The notes: generated by a model not told the origin, from the letters alone. A stretch of DNA of 64,000 bases from Bacillota bacterium (GCA_023386345.1 JAEWJT010000017.1:124001-188000); one strand, 5' to 3'; shown: positions 1 through 8,317, counted from the first letter of the stretch. Numbers and translations are program-made.

Positions 1-864
1 ATTAGGTATATCTATACATATTGTGCTTCCTCCGCGAAGCCCGGCTATACCAATCGCATCAATTGTAAGACTACGAAATACTTTATTATGATAATTAAAG
101 AACATTTTTAAGTATTCCTTGAGCTGCTCTATATTAACATTTTCATCAAACACCTGATAGTATTGTAGTGTACCCCATTTATTCATATTATCTATATCCT
201 GTGCCAAATATAAATCTGCTTTTTTAGTTGCGCTATTAGGGCGTATAAATTTTATAATATTGTAGGACTCACTATCTATATCTGTTTTATATTCATAACT
301 TGTAGCGAGACTCTCAACACCTATAATATATTTAGTAGCTAAGTCTTCAGCATATTTTAAACTAAGCTTTCCAAATTCATCATAAAAAACTATTTGTCTT
401 CCGGTAGAAAGCATTGCTTGTTTAACATGATAATCAATTATGTCAAATATACTTTCATCCTCATGATATCGATATGAGGTTTTATATGGAACATTTTCAA
501 TATATCCAATATCCAATTTAAGGTAATTAGCTATTGTTTCAATGATTTCTTTTAAGCCTGTTCCTTTGAATTCAAAAGATTGCTTAGCTTTTAAATATCT
601 TAACTGATCATAGCAGCTTGTTTTAATCTCTTTTTTCTCATTTATGCTTTTTGTAAAAACATAGCCGTAAAAAATAGGAATCCCATTATCGTAAAAGCTT
701 ACAGCATCACCTTCGTGATATACTATGACATTATCCTTAATCAGAGTAAATTCAAGCTTTGTTGCAGTTCCGGACATATAAGACGTATATGATACATCTG
801 TTACTAATTCTGACACATCATATTTTTTTTGAGTGTTTTTACTTTCTATATATATACTATACAT
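1..864 (-). CDS. XkdQ/YqbQ-like tail baseplate hub protein (3' end beyond window)
   Basis: The frame is open from an ATG at 864 to the window edge, so 288 N-terminal residues are visible and the C-terminus is missing. The GGGAG ribosome binding site lies in the end of the upstream gene, whose stop is 2 bases away. The protein resembles the PBSX XkdQ / skin YqbQ family of contractile tails: a beta-rich start, a central 'GYVFTKS' region and the family pattern AQD..N..KWG.LQYY near residues 230-245. Family members form the hub at the base of the tail tube, next to the XkdP-like protein encoded just upstream, as here. Family assignment is by pattern recognition; the tail role follows from neighbours. 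Confidence 0.8.
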   Translation of the reverse strand, partial: MYSIYIESKNTQKKYDVSELVTDVSYTSYMSGTATKLEFTLIKDNVIVYHEGDAVSFYDNGIPIFYGYVFTKSINEKKEIKTSCYDQLRYLKAKQSFEFKGTGLKEIIETIANYLKLDIGYIENVPYKTSYRYHEDESIFDIIDYHVKQAMLSTGRQIVFYDEFGKLSLKYAEDLATKYIIGVESLATSYEYKTDIDSESYNIIKFIRPNSATKKADLYLAQDIDNMNKWGTLQYYQVFDENVNIEQLKEYLKMFFNYHNKVFRSLTIDAIGIAGLRGGSTICIDIPN

Positions 865-866
865 TA

Positions 867-1277
867 TTACATCTCCCATGCCTTAAACTCTCTGAATTCA
901 GTAAATTTTAGTGTAAAAGAGATATCGCCTTCTCCGCCTTCTTCTTTGTATGAAAACTCATCTATCAACACAGGTATGCTTGTATTCTCATAAATAGGTT
1001 TATCATTCCTGCTTAATATAAATGTCATAGGTTTTTTATTATTTATCATTGTTTCTATTTTTTTAATGTAAATTTCAGCGCTTTCAGCAGGGAAAAATGA
1101 CTTAATAGTAAAGTCTCTTAAGCCTTTTTCACCTATAGTTATAACATCGCCTAATGCCAATACATTATATTTTTTATTATCGTTTGAAAATTTAATTTCA
1201 ATTTCCTCGGGAAGTTCAGGAAACTCTAAATCAAGAGTTTCCTTTTCCAATTCCTGTCTCAAGTTCATCTTATACAT
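867..1277 (-). CDS. XkdP-like baseplate protein lacking the LysM domain
   Basis: 136 aa, start preceded by AGGAGG 8 bases upstream. It matches the N-terminal part of XkdP/gp53-type baseplate proteins: ELPEEIEI near the start, GL.DFTI.SFFP near residue 55, then a Y...IE.M...KKP.TFI segment and a GGEGDISFTLKF.EFREF ending. PBSX XkdP carries a C-terminal LysM domain after this region; here the protein stops at the end of the conserved core, and neither neighbour supplies a LysM. It lies between the tape measure and the hub gene, 11 and 2 bases away, consistent with one late transcript. The missing LysM could be a real family variant or a loss. Confidence 0.7.
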   Translation of the reverse strand: MYKMNLRQELEKETLDLEFPELPEEIEIKFSNDNKKYNVLALGDVITIGEKGLRDFTIKSFFPAESAEIYIKKIETMINNKKPMTFILSRNDKPIYENTSIPVLIDEFSYKEEGGEGDISFTLKFTEFREFKAWEM

Positions 1278-1288
1278 TAGTTTTCCTC

Positions 1289-3430
1289 CTAGTGTTTTAT
1301 GTCTGTACTTGACATTGCAAATTCAACTATTTCTACACCTAATTTTTGCTTTGTTTTTTCTGCAATTGCATCTAAATCTAAATCTGAGCCATTCTCTACA
1401 TCAATTTGTACACTTACATTAGGAGCTGGAGCTTGTAAATTAATGTTGTTTATATATTTTTGTGTAACTTCATCCAAAAGATATTTAAGGCTTTCATCTG
1501 CTAGGTTTACTTCGTCTTTTACATTAACGTCGTATTCTTGGTCGCTTGCTGCACTTAATAAATCATCAGGATTAATAGCATCTTGTTTATAATCTTTGTC
1601 ATCTTTATCTTTTAATAAAGAAAAGCTATTCATCCAACCCTTTATATCTTTTCCAACTTCGGCACCCTTATTGTAAGAATCACTAGACCAACCATTTTGG
1701 AAATCTTCAAATGTGTTAAATCCATCAGATACTTTCGACCAGTCTAACTTATTTGTATTATAAGCTTTTGATACACTTTCATATTTATATGTATTAAAGC
1801 CTTTATTCCAAGCTTCTCCTATATCTTTATAAATTAATTTATCATTTTGTAATTCTTTTTTCTTTTCAGCAATATTGTCTAGTTCTTTTGAGATTCCTGA
1901 AATATCTATTTCAACTCCAAATATACCAAGTAAGGAATTGATTTTGTTAGATATATCTTTAACTCCTGTTAATACAGTTTCAACAAAGCTCAGAAACTTG
2001 ATTTGTATTTCTTTCCAAGTATTAATAAATGCTGCCCCTACATTATGTGCAACAGCACCTAAGGCTTCCCATATTCCTAGACCAAGATTTGCAAACCATA
2101 ATCCAATATTTTTAATTACTGCTTCTATTGAAAGTCCCAAATTAACAAACCATAATCCGATATTTTTAATTACCTCCCATGCAGCTATTCCACAATTAGC
2201 AATCCATAATCCAACATTTTTAAACAAACCTCCAAGCCAAAATATTGCACCCATAATTTGCTCTGTAAATATAGCAAAAACAACAATTAGAGCAACAATT
2301 AAAAGTATTATCCAAGTTAATGGACATGCTAAAAGAGCAGCATTGAGTCCATTTTGAGCTAATGTCTGAGCAAATATAGCCTTTGTTTCTTTTTTTCTAA
2401 ATGCGGTAAGAAATGCAGTTCCAATTGCAGTTATACCTTGCCAAATATTTACTAAAGTTAAAATTGTTAAATAAGCACCTAAAACAGCAGCTACCCCTAA
2501 GACTATTGGCCTTAATGTATCCCAATTATTAGCCAAAGAATTTATTAACTCAAGTATAGGCTGTGTATAAATTAAAATATTATTTACTATACCATTCCAT
2601 ACTTGTCCCCAAGTTGTAGGCATTTTTTTAAATTTTTCATCAACTTCATTTGATACATTAAACATTGCCGATTTAATAATACTAGATGTTATTTTACCTT
2701 GGGAAGCTAAATTTTCAAGCTCATTAATTCCTATACCCATGTAGTCAGCTATTGCTTGCCCGAGAATTGGCATATTTCCTATAATACTCTCATAATCACC
2801 ACCTTGAAGCCCTCCTGAGGACATCACTTGGTTTATTTGCTCAGCTGTACTAGATAAATCAGATTCAGAAAGTCCCGAAATTGTTCCCATTTTTTGAACC
2901 ATCTCAGTAAATTTAATTATTTCATCTGTATTGTTAAATGAATCTCTTGCCGTTAACCCTAATTCTGTAACGGATGATACCATGTCCGTATACAAAGCTC
3001 TAGAGCTTTGTGCTGAAGAAAATATTTTATTTCTCAGTTCTTCTACACTTCCACCGTCATCAACTATCAATTCAAGTCTCGCACTACTTTGAACCCATTC
3101 ATCTGAAATTTTAACAACCTTTTTTATTGTCTCGAATCCACCGAGCTTATCAAAAACATCTTTTAGAATTTTTGCTTCTTTACTTCCTTCTTTTACCTTT
3201 TCGTTTAAATCTTCTTGTTTATCTGCACTTTTAGCAATTTCAGAACTCATAAAATCAAGTCCTATGTTGACAAGTCCTATTTTTTGACTAGCAATCTCGA
3301 AGCTTTGGCCTAAACTAAGTTTATTGGAAGTAACATTAACTCTTTCCATTGTTAAAGCAGTCAAATTCATAGATGAGACTACACTTTTTAATGCTACACT
3401 TGATTGCAAAGCATCACTTACTGTCGCCAT
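1289..3430 (-). CDS. Phage tail tape measure protein
   Basis: 713 aa, start preceded by AGGAGGTGG. The N-terminal 120 residues are helical and charged; residues about 150-280 hold the tape-measure core (SDLSSTAEQINQVMSSGG, GDYESIIGNMPILGQAIADY, then a MPTTWGQVWN motif typical of TP901/PBSX tape measures). Two strongly hydrophobic segments follow (about 300-345 and 363-400), then three 18-residue repeats (405-458) and a hydrophilic helical tail. Tape measures set tail length; at 713 aa this is about half the size of PBSX XkdO, so a rather short tail is expected (inference). It lies downstream of a non-phage cassette that separates it from the tail chaperone gene, where it would normally be adjacent. 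Confidence 0.9.
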   Translation of the reverse strand: MATVSDALQSSVALKSVVSSMNLTALTMERVNVTSNKLSLGQSFEIASQKIGLVNIGLDFMSSEIAKSADKQEDLNEKVKEGSKEAKILKDVFDKLGGFETIKKVVKISDEWVQSSARLELIVDDGGSVEELRNKIFSSAQSSRALYTDMVSSVTELGLTARDSFNNTDEIIKFTEMVQKMGTISGLSESDLSSTAEQINQVMSSGGLQGGDYESIIGNMPILGQAIADYMGIGINELENLASQGKITSSIIKSAMFNVSNEVDEKFKKMPTTWGQVWNGIVNNILIYTQPILELINSLANNWDTLRPIVLGVAAVLGAYLTILTLVNIWQGITAIGTAFLTAFRKKETKAIFAQTLAQNGLNAALLACPLTWIILLIVALIVVFAIFTEQIMGAIFWLGGLFKNVGLWIANCGIAAWEVIKNIGLWFVNLGLSIEAVIKNIGLWFANLGLGIWEALGAVAHNVGAAFINTWKEIQIKFLSFVETVLTGVKDISNKINSLLGIFGVEIDISGISKELDNIAEKKKELQNDKLIYKDIGEAWNKGFNTYKYESVSKAYNTNKLDWSKVSDGFNTFEDFQNGWSSDSYNKGAEVGKDIKGWMNSFSLLKDKDDKDYKQDAINPDDLLSAASDQEYDVNVKDEVNLADESLKYLLDEVTQKYINNINLQAPAPNVSVQIDVENGSDLDLDAIAEKTKQKLGVEIVEFAMSSTDIKH
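2057..2218 (-). repeat. Three 54-bp tandem repeats inside the tape measure gene
   Basis: Three consecutive 54-bp units (2218-2165, 2164-2111, 2110-2057) encode 18-residue repeats of the form NIGLWFANLGLGIWEVIK. Hydrophobic, Trp-rich repeats of this kind are common in tape measure proteins; DNA similarity between the units is high, suggesting recent expansion or ongoing gain and loss that would change tail length in 18-residue steps. Confidence 0.85.
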
Positions 3431-3455
3431 TGTTCCACCTCCTTTTTAGCAATAT

Positions 3456-3480
3456 AAAAGACTGCTAAATGCAGTCTTTT
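3456..3480 (-). terminator. Perfect hairpin between SHOCT gene and tape measure gene
   Basis: A 10-bp perfect stem (AAAAGACTGC / GCAGTCTTTT) with a 5-base loop, A-rich before and T-rich after on both strands, so it can act as an intrinsic terminator in either direction. It ends the cassette 114 bases after the SHOCT stop, but also sits 26 bases before the tape measure start, so late tail transcription must read through it or restart. Confidence 0.65.
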
Positions 3481-3593
3481 ATTATTTAATCTTAGAAATT
3501 TAAGTTTTCTTATTTATAATTCTATAGCTTTTTACTATTTAATTATTATATTTTTTCTTTCTAACAGCTTTTATACATATCATTTTTTATATT

Positions 3594-4319
3594 TTATTCT
3601 AATTTTTCAAGTTCAGTCATATCAGCTTCTACTTTTTCTTTTATTTCAACCTCAGTTAAACCTGCTTTGACTAATAAAATTCCCCTATTACCTGCAATTG
3701 TGACAAAACCTGATTTTGCATTTTCTATATTAGCCTTTACATCTGATAAGTCAGATGTTTTTTTAGAATCTAAATATTTCATCATTGCTTTTGCTATCAT
3801 TTGATCTGATAAAGCTACTGATTTAAATGCTTGTAAATATGTTTTTTGTTCACTTGTTTTACCATAATCAAATGATAATGAAGCCTTTCTAAAATACTCT
3901 TCTGCTTCTTTACATTTGTTATACATATCTACAGCAGAAATCTTAGAATTTGAAAATGCGTCAATTGTTTTAAGAAAATTATTATGTGAACGGTATAATA
4001 TTTTAAAATCTTCCCAAGATTTAGAATCAAATTCTAACCATTCTTCTTTTGAAAGTTTATTTGTTGAAGCTCCATATCTCTCAGGGTCTCTTGCTATTTG
4101 ACTAACAGTAATAGCAATAAATACAAAAACAATAATAAGTATAACCAAGCATCCTTTTCCTTTTTTCTTAATCGGTGGTTGTGCTGGTGTGAGCTTTGGT
4201 TCGGACGATGGTTCCTCAGTTGTTAATAGTTTCTGCTTCTGTGAATCAAATTCATCTTGTGTGATTACTCCATCATCTAAAAGACCTTTTAATTTCTTTA
4301 ATTCGTCAATATTACTCAT
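3594..4319 (-). CDS. SHOCT-domain membrane protein (cassette gene)
   Basis: 241 aa. I chose the start at 4319 because AAAGGA lies about 8 bases upstream and the protein then begins directly with the SHOCT domain (residues 3-32, IDELKKLKGLLDDGVITQDEF). An in-frame ATG at 4355 has no good binding site. A proline-rich linker leads to one membrane segment (57-75) preceded by KKKGKG, then a 160-residue helical region without cysteines, predicted to lie outside the cell. SHOCT motifs occur at the ends of oligomerising membrane proteins, and the SPFH protein of the same cassette ends in a similar motif (LKKLELLKGKIPDEKYEAKM). Not a known phage structural gene. A promoter-like repeat lies 32-90 bases upstream. 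Confidence 0.75.
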   Translation of the reverse strand: MSNIDELKKLKGLLDDGVITQDEFDSQKQKLLTTEEPSSEPKLTPAQPPIKKKGKGCLVILIIVFVFIAITVSQIARDPERYGASTNKLSKEEWLEFDSKSWEDFKILYRSHNNFLKTIDAFSNSKISAVDMYNKCKEAEEYFRKASLSFDYGKTSEQKTYLQAFKSVALSDQMIAKAMMKYLDSKKTSDLSDVKANIENAKSGFVTIAGNRGILLVKAGLTEVEIKEKVEADMTELEKLE

Positions 4320-4350
4320 TTTAATTTTTCCTTTCGTACAATTATTATTC

Positions 4351-4409
4351 TTCATTATCTTTAGTCTAACATATAAAACGTATCATAGTGTATAAGTTTT
4401 AATTATTTA
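4351..4409 (-). promoter_or_regulatory. Late-promoter-like repeat, copy A
   Basis: On the minus strand it reads about TATGATACGTTTTATATG then TTAGACTAAAGATAATGAA. It is nearly the same as two copies beside the sigma-like regulator gene (11113-11171 and 11222-11280). Weaker similarity continues to about 4435 and matches the 3' coding end of the regulator. It lies just upstream of the SHOCT gene and could restart late transcription after the inserted cassette. The promoter function is inferred from its three positions, all upstream of minus-strand tail-locus genes. Confidence 0.55.
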
Positions 4410-4534
4410 GGGTAACATGTTCTGTTTTATTTTTCATAACATTTTTTAATCTAAATTATGCTAGTATATACTTAATATACAGTATATAACAAAAAATTAC
4501 AATATCTATTTTTTTATGATAGATTTATATTATT

Positions 4535-5809
4535 TTAAAAATGTAATACTGAGTACATTGCCTGCTCGATATGTCCATTGCTTTCTTCTATAATTTCTTC
4601 TCTAAGCTTTTTAATTTCATTATTAAATTGATGTGTAATACCAAAATCTGCACATCTTAAAGCAAAAAACATATCTGAAATTTTATCCTTATCATAAGAA
4701 AGATATGTTTTGCAATTTTCTATTGTATTTTTAAGCATTAAAATATAATTGTTAATTTTATCAATTTGTTTACTAAGCTTGCTTATGTTGTTTTCATACT
4801 GCATTGCAATTTCTTCTTTTTGCTTTTCAATATTTTCTATTTTAACTTTTATTCTATATGCTTCTTCATCTTTCGCTTTCTTTGCCTTTCTATAAGAAAA
4901 CCATGTTACTATACTACTAAAAAGTGTTATGATTATTCCCGAACCTAATAAAGAAGGATTTTGAGAAAGAATCAATATAATTCCAACAGGAAGAAGTGAA
5001 GCAGAATAAGATAAAAAGCACTTACTACCAATATAAGTAAAAATTAATGCAACAGCTATTGGGAAATCTTGGGTTTCCTTTTGTAAAAAAAATCCTGTAC
5101 ATCCTATCACAATAAACGCAATTCCAAATGTTTTTATTATAAAATTAAATATTTTATTTATTATTTTCTTCTTGGGCCTTACCATATAACCATCAAAAGG
5201 ATTGATAGCACTAATTTCCCTGTTTTTATCTAATATCTCGTTATAGCAATTTTTATTTTGTAGCTCTTTATTCTGTTCAATTTGTTTTACTTCTGAGGAA
5301 AGAGCTTTAATTTTTCCATTTAAACCATCAATAATTCCATTAATTTTAACGACTTCATTTTCCGAATCAATATTAGCAAGCATTCTTATATATACTTCAA
5401 ATTCAGACCTATAATTAGATAATTCATCCTCAGGAGCCAATTGTTTTACATTCTTAAACCATTTATTTATATTAGTTTGGTCTTTTTTTATTATTTCAAA
5501 TCCCTTAGTTTCACAAACAATTAAACCCCACCAACCTCTATAATCTTCAGGGTATTCTTTAGTTATACGGCTAAAAACCTCCTGTGCAGAAGAGTAATCA
5601 CTAAGCTTTAAATATGTATTGCTATTTTGAATTAAACGCTCAAGAGATGTTGATGCAACATTATCAGCAATATCTTTTAGGCTTACCTTTTGTTCATGCC
5701 CAGTTTCTGATAATTTCACATTGTTTCCACAGTAGCTACATATACCATAGGTTTTATCAGGCGATAATTCAACATCACCACCACACATTTTGCATTTCAA
5801 GACTATCAT
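4535..5809 (-). CDS. Zinc-ribbon / TPR-like membrane protein with coiled coil (cassette gene)
   Basis: 424 aa, AGGAG upstream of the ATG. The N-terminus is a four-cysteine zinc ribbon (C6, C9, C24, C27; CKMCGG and CSYCGN). Residues about 50-120 are helical and TPR-like (SDYSSAQEVFSRITKEYPEDYRGW), followed by a coiled coil around 150-195, several hydrophobic segments at about 215-300 and a second coiled coil at 310-365. This layout is shared with zinc-ribbon membrane proteins that neighbour SPFH genes in Firmicutes (Bacillus YdjG is one example by architecture). It is the third gene of the cassette, 44 bases after the 4-TM protein. Exact function unknown; a membrane-stress role is inference. 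Confidence 0.7.
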   Translation of the reverse strand: MIVLKCKMCGGDVELSPDKTYGICSYCGNNVKLSETGHEQKVSLKDIADNVASTSLERLIQNSNTYLKLSDYSSAQEVFSRITKEYPEDYRGWWGLIVCETKGFEIIKKDQTNINKWFKNVKQLAPEDELSNYRSEFEVYIRMLANIDSENEVVKINGIIDGLNGKIKALSSEVKQIEQNKELQNKNCYNEILDKNREISAINPFDGYMVRPKKKIINKIFNFIIKTFGIAFIVIGCTGFFLQKETQDFPIAVALIFTYIGSKCFLSYSASLLPVGIILILSQNPSLLGSGIIITLFSSIVTWFSYRKAKKAKDEEAYRIKVKIENIEKQKEEIAMQYENNISKLSKQIDKINNYILMLKNTIENCKTYLSYDKDKISDMFFALRCADFGITHQFNNEIKKLREEIIEESNGHIEQAMYSVLHF

Positions 5810-5853
5810 ATTTCATTCTCCTTTGCAGTCGATTTCTTTATTGAATAGATATA

Positions 5854-6543
5854 TTACTTTAATATTTTGCACTTTTGATTTCTTTCGGAAAATAAGCCTT
5901 GAAGTTCATTGCATGAAATTCTTATGGAATTTGTATCAGCTGTTGAAACTGTTCCTATAAGAACAGTAACCTTAGTATTAATTTCGCTTTCAATTGCTTC
6001 AAGCTGTGGACTGCTCATTGGGTCACTATATTGTATTGTTTCAACTAGTTCTTTAAGAAGCTTTTTCGCAGATTCATCTGAAGTTTTATCAATTAAAACT
6101 TCGATATCAGATTGTAAAGATTTAATATAAAAAACTTTTTTCTTGATTTTCTCATCAATACGTTCAATTTCTTCTTTACTGATGTTTACAGCTATTAAAC
6201 CAATCAAGCAAGCACCAAGTAAAATTACGTTTATAGCAATCCCATATTGAAATGGAATAATTTGTAACATCATTTCTAAGAATCCAAACACTAATTGAAT
6301 AATTAAATAATGCCATACCACAAATATAAGAGGAATTCCATAGAATTTGCTCTTTAAGCCTTTACGACTAAGCGAATAAAAGCCAACTCCTGTCGTCAAC
6401 AGTATTGATAACATAGAAAAAATGTAGCCAACCCAAAAACCTGGTTGCCTGTCAAATGGCAAGACAAACGCTATTACATTATAAATAACAAGTATAACTA
6501 ATACTGCTATAAAAGACATAGTTTTATTTCTTGTAAATTTCAT
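5854..6543 (-). CDS. Four-TM protein with cytoplasmic helical tail (cassette gene)
   Basis: 229 aa. Hydrophobic segments at about 9-28, 37-58, 68-90 and 98-120 are followed by a charged helical domain (EEIERIDEKIKKKVFYIKSL and on) of about 105 residues. The topology, four helices then a soluble alpha-helical region with conserved-looking Lys/Asp pairs, resembles XpaC/5-bromo-4-chloroindolyl phosphate hydrolysis family proteins, but I cannot confirm that family. It starts 12 bases after the SPFH stop and so is probably co-transcribed with it. Confidence 0.6.
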   Translation of the reverse strand: MKFTRNKTMSFIAVLVILVIYNVIAFVLPFDRQPGFWVGYIFSMLSILLTTGVGFYSLSRKGLKSKFYGIPLIFVVWHYLIIQLVFGFLEMMLQIIPFQYGIAINVILLGACLIGLIAVNISKEEIERIDEKIKKKVFYIKSLQSDIEVLIDKTSDESAKKLLKELVETIQYSDPMSSPQLEAIESEINTKVTVLIGTVSTADTNSIRISCNELQGLFSERNQKCKILK

Positions 6544-6555
6544 GCTTATACCCTC

Positions 6556-7677
6556 CTATATGCTGTTAAGTATTTCTTGCATCTTAGCTTCATACTTTTC
6601 GTCTGGAATTTTACCTTTTAATAACTCTAATTTTTTCAATCGCTGTTCAAAATCTTCAATATTATCAACTTCATTAGATTCAGTGGAAGTTGAAGTAGGG
6701 TTTATGGCATCAGCAGTAATTCCAGCTACCACTGCTCCCATACCTCCTGCAACACCGCCCATCATGCCAAGACCAATTCCGGCACTTGAAAAATTACCTA
6801 TTCCTTCATTTTGAGCAACTTTTTCGGCGACATCATAAGAGCGTTCGTGTTGGTATGTATATCCTTCTTGAGCTCGTTTTTGAGCTATTGCAGCAGATTC
6901 TATAACCATTTTCTGTGCATCCGTCTGTTGGTCAATAATTTCAACTTTTTGTCTAAGCTGTGCATCCGCAACATCGGTATATTGACGGATATGTATGTCC
7001 TTAAAGGATTCATAAGCTTTATCACCGTCAGGTTTTACAACAGTTGTTACAAAAAATCGCTCAAGTGAAATTCCATAATCCTCAAAATCAGGAATAAGCT
7101 GTTTATGTAAGGCATCTGAAAGCTCACTCATATGTGAATCAACTTCAAATATACCAAATTGACCATTTTGCATAGTTTTAGCAAGATATGGCTTTACTCT
7201 TGCCATAAGAAAAGCGCGAAACATTTGTACAAGCTCTATTTGTCCCAAAGTCTTCTCTGTACCTACAAGCTTAACAAGAAGCTTTCTCGAATTTTCTACT
7301 CTAAGAGACATTTCACCTGAAGCTCCTATTTTTAAAGGAAATTTATATGTTGGCTCTATATACTGAACTTGACTATCTGTTCCCCATTTTATTGACATTT
7401 GTTCGGTTTTATTAATAAAGTAAACCTCACAATGAAATGGCGTCTTATCATTTGTAGGTTTATTTAAGAATTTTCTAATTAAGGGAATGTTTTGTGTTTC
7501 AAGAGTATGTCGTCCAGGACCAAATAAATCTAATGCTTGTCCATTCATAAAAAATACAGCTTCTTGTGATTCATGAACAATTAGCTGAGTTCCAGTGTTG
7601 AAATCTGTTTCTTTTGCTTTCCATACAAAAGTGCTGTTATCACCTTCATACTGAATAATTTGAACTAAATCTGCCAT
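6556..7677 (-). CDS. YdjI-type SPFH (band 7) domain protein
   Basis: 373 aa, AAGGAGG upstream. The N-terminus (ADLVQIIQYEGDNSTFVWK, then SQEAVFFMNGQALDLFGPGRHTL) and the central band-7 fold (to about residue 230, followed by a long helix AQKMVIESAAIAQKRAQEG) match the SPFH family often labelled 'virion core protein', which includes Bacillus YdjI. A glycine-rich stretch (about 295-320) and a C-terminal SHOCT-like motif follow. In Bacillus, YdjI works with a zinc-ribbon membrane protein and a PspA homologue at stressed membranes (established for that family). Here it is the first gene of the cassette, behind its own sigma-A-like promoter and 78 bases after the frameshifted tail chaperone gene. 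Confidence 0.85.
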   Translation of the reverse strand: MADLVQIIQYEGDNSTFVWKAKETDFNTGTQLIVHESQEAVFFMNGQALDLFGPGRHTLETQNIPLIRKFLNKPTNDKTPFHCEVYFINKTEQMSIKWGTDSQVQYIEPTYKFPLKIGASGEMSLRVENSRKLLVKLVGTEKTLGQIELVQMFRAFLMARVKPYLAKTMQNGQFGIFEVDSHMSELSDALHKQLIPDFEDYGISLERFFVTTVVKPDGDKAYESFKDIHIRQYTDVADAQLRQKVEIIDQQTDAQKMVIESAAIAQKRAQEGYTYQHERSYDVAEKVAQNEGIGNFSSAGIGLGMMGGVAGGMGAVVAGITADAINPTSTSTESNEVDNIEDFEQRLKKLELLKGKIPDEKYEAKMQEILNSI

Positions 7678-7690
7678 TTTTCCTCCTTAA

Positions 7691-7754
7691 AAATATATGG
7701 TGTTTTTAAAAACTTTATTACTTAGATAATACTATATTACCATATATTTGTAAA
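7691..7754 (-). promoter_or_regulatory. Sigma-A-type promoter of the SPFH cassette with flanking inverted repeat
   Basis: On the minus strand TTTACA (7754-7749), a 17-base spacer and TATTAT (7731-7726) form a good sigma-A promoter directed at the SPFH gene. A 10-bp inverted repeat (AAATATATGG at 7691-7700 and CCATATATTT at 7740-7749) brackets the -10 and start region and may be an operator. This would allow cassette expression while the tail genes are silent. Confidence 0.6.
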
Positions 7755-7755
7755 G

Positions 7756-8306
7756 TTATTTATGCTTGGGTCTATTGTTAATTTCATACTCTGCCATACA
7801 TGCTATAAGAATTCTTTCTTTTAAACTTAAATTCATGAAATATGAAGGCGACCAGCCATGATTGTAAAAGCAATACATGGCTGTTCTTACATCTTGGTCG
7901 CCTTCCTTAATTAGTTTTTTGCTTCTTCTACAACGTCATCAGTATCTTGATCAAATCCTGAAATTTCTGTTATAGCATTTGATAATTCTACTATCTCACC
8001 AGCTTTAAGAACCTTGTTTATAAATTCGCCAGGTGTTTTTACTCCTGCTTTCTCTATAGCCTGAATATCGTTGAAATTTGGTTCGATACAGCACTTAATA
8101 ATTACAAGCTCATTAAACTTAGCATCATCAAATGTAACTTTTTTCTTTTTTATTGTTCTGCATTCTTCCTTAAATTTATTGAAATCTTTTCCGTTTATAG
8201 GTTTGATTTTGAAGTTGAAATCTTTAAGCCTTCCACCTAATCTTACTTCTTCAATCTCTTCTGTAACATTTACATTTTCCAGTAAATAATTCATTAAATC
8301 GCTCAT
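7756..8306 (-). CDS. Frameshifted tail assembly chaperone (G-T fusion product)
   Basis: If ribosomes slip -1 at the AAAAAAC heptamer (7920-7914) the 131-residue chaperone is extended by 52 residues, stopping at 7756, for a total of 183 aa. The extension (LIKEGDQDVRTAMYCF.., with HGWSPSYFMNLSLKERILIA) has the W..P..F..M...E...I.A pattern of T-type extensions in PBSX-like and other tailed phages. These proteins chaperone the tape measure and are absent from the finished tail. The tape measure is 4.3 kb away here because of the inserted cassette, an unusual arrangement. Confidence 0.85.
7844..7920 (-). promoter_or_regulatory. Programmed -1 ribosomal frameshift signal (slippery site plus stem-loop)
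   Basis: The slippery heptamer A AAA AAC is in frame at 7920-7914, directly before the zero-frame stop (7913-7911). After an 8-base spacer a 10-bp perfect stem forms (GAAGGCGACC at 7905-7896 with GGTCGCCTTC at 7853-7844), with an inner 7-bp stem (AGCCATG at 7882-7876 with CATGGCT at 7860-7854). Heptamer, spacing and structure all fit a canonical -1 signal. Confidence 0.9.
7911..8306 (-). CDS. XkdN-like phage tail assembly chaperone (G product)
   Basis: 131 aa in the zero frame, ATG preceded by AGGAG. The protein is small, acidic and helical, with the family layout: N-terminal 'MNYLLENV', RLGGRLKDFNFKIKPINGKDF, and a C-terminal region ending VVEEAKN. It sits between the tail tube gene (11 bases upstream) and the tape measure side, the standard place for the G chaperone. 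Its last codons overlap the slippery sequence that generates the longer G-T product. Confidence 0.85.
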   Translation of the reverse strand: MSDLMNYLLENVNVTEEIEEVRLGGRLKDFNFKIKPINGKDFNKFKEECRTIKKKKVTFDDAKFNELVIIKCCIEPNFNDIQAIEKAGVKTPGEFINKVLKAGEIVELSNAITEISGFDQDTDDVVEEAKN

Positions 8307-8317
8307 TGCAAATTCTC

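Noticed and set aside
1299..2357. Plus-strand open frames inside the tape measure gene
   Set aside because: They are shadows of the minus-strand repeats and lack ribosome sites.
3594..4355. Longer start (ATG at 4355) for the SHOCT protein
   Set aside because: It has no ribosome site and lies at the edge of the promoter-like repeat; the ATG at 4319 has AAAGGA and begins the SHOCT domain.
6556..7677. 'Virion core protein' as a phage structural protein
   Set aside because: That label comes from old database names for SPFH proteins. The gene is a band-7 protein with its own promoter and sits where no tail protein is expected.
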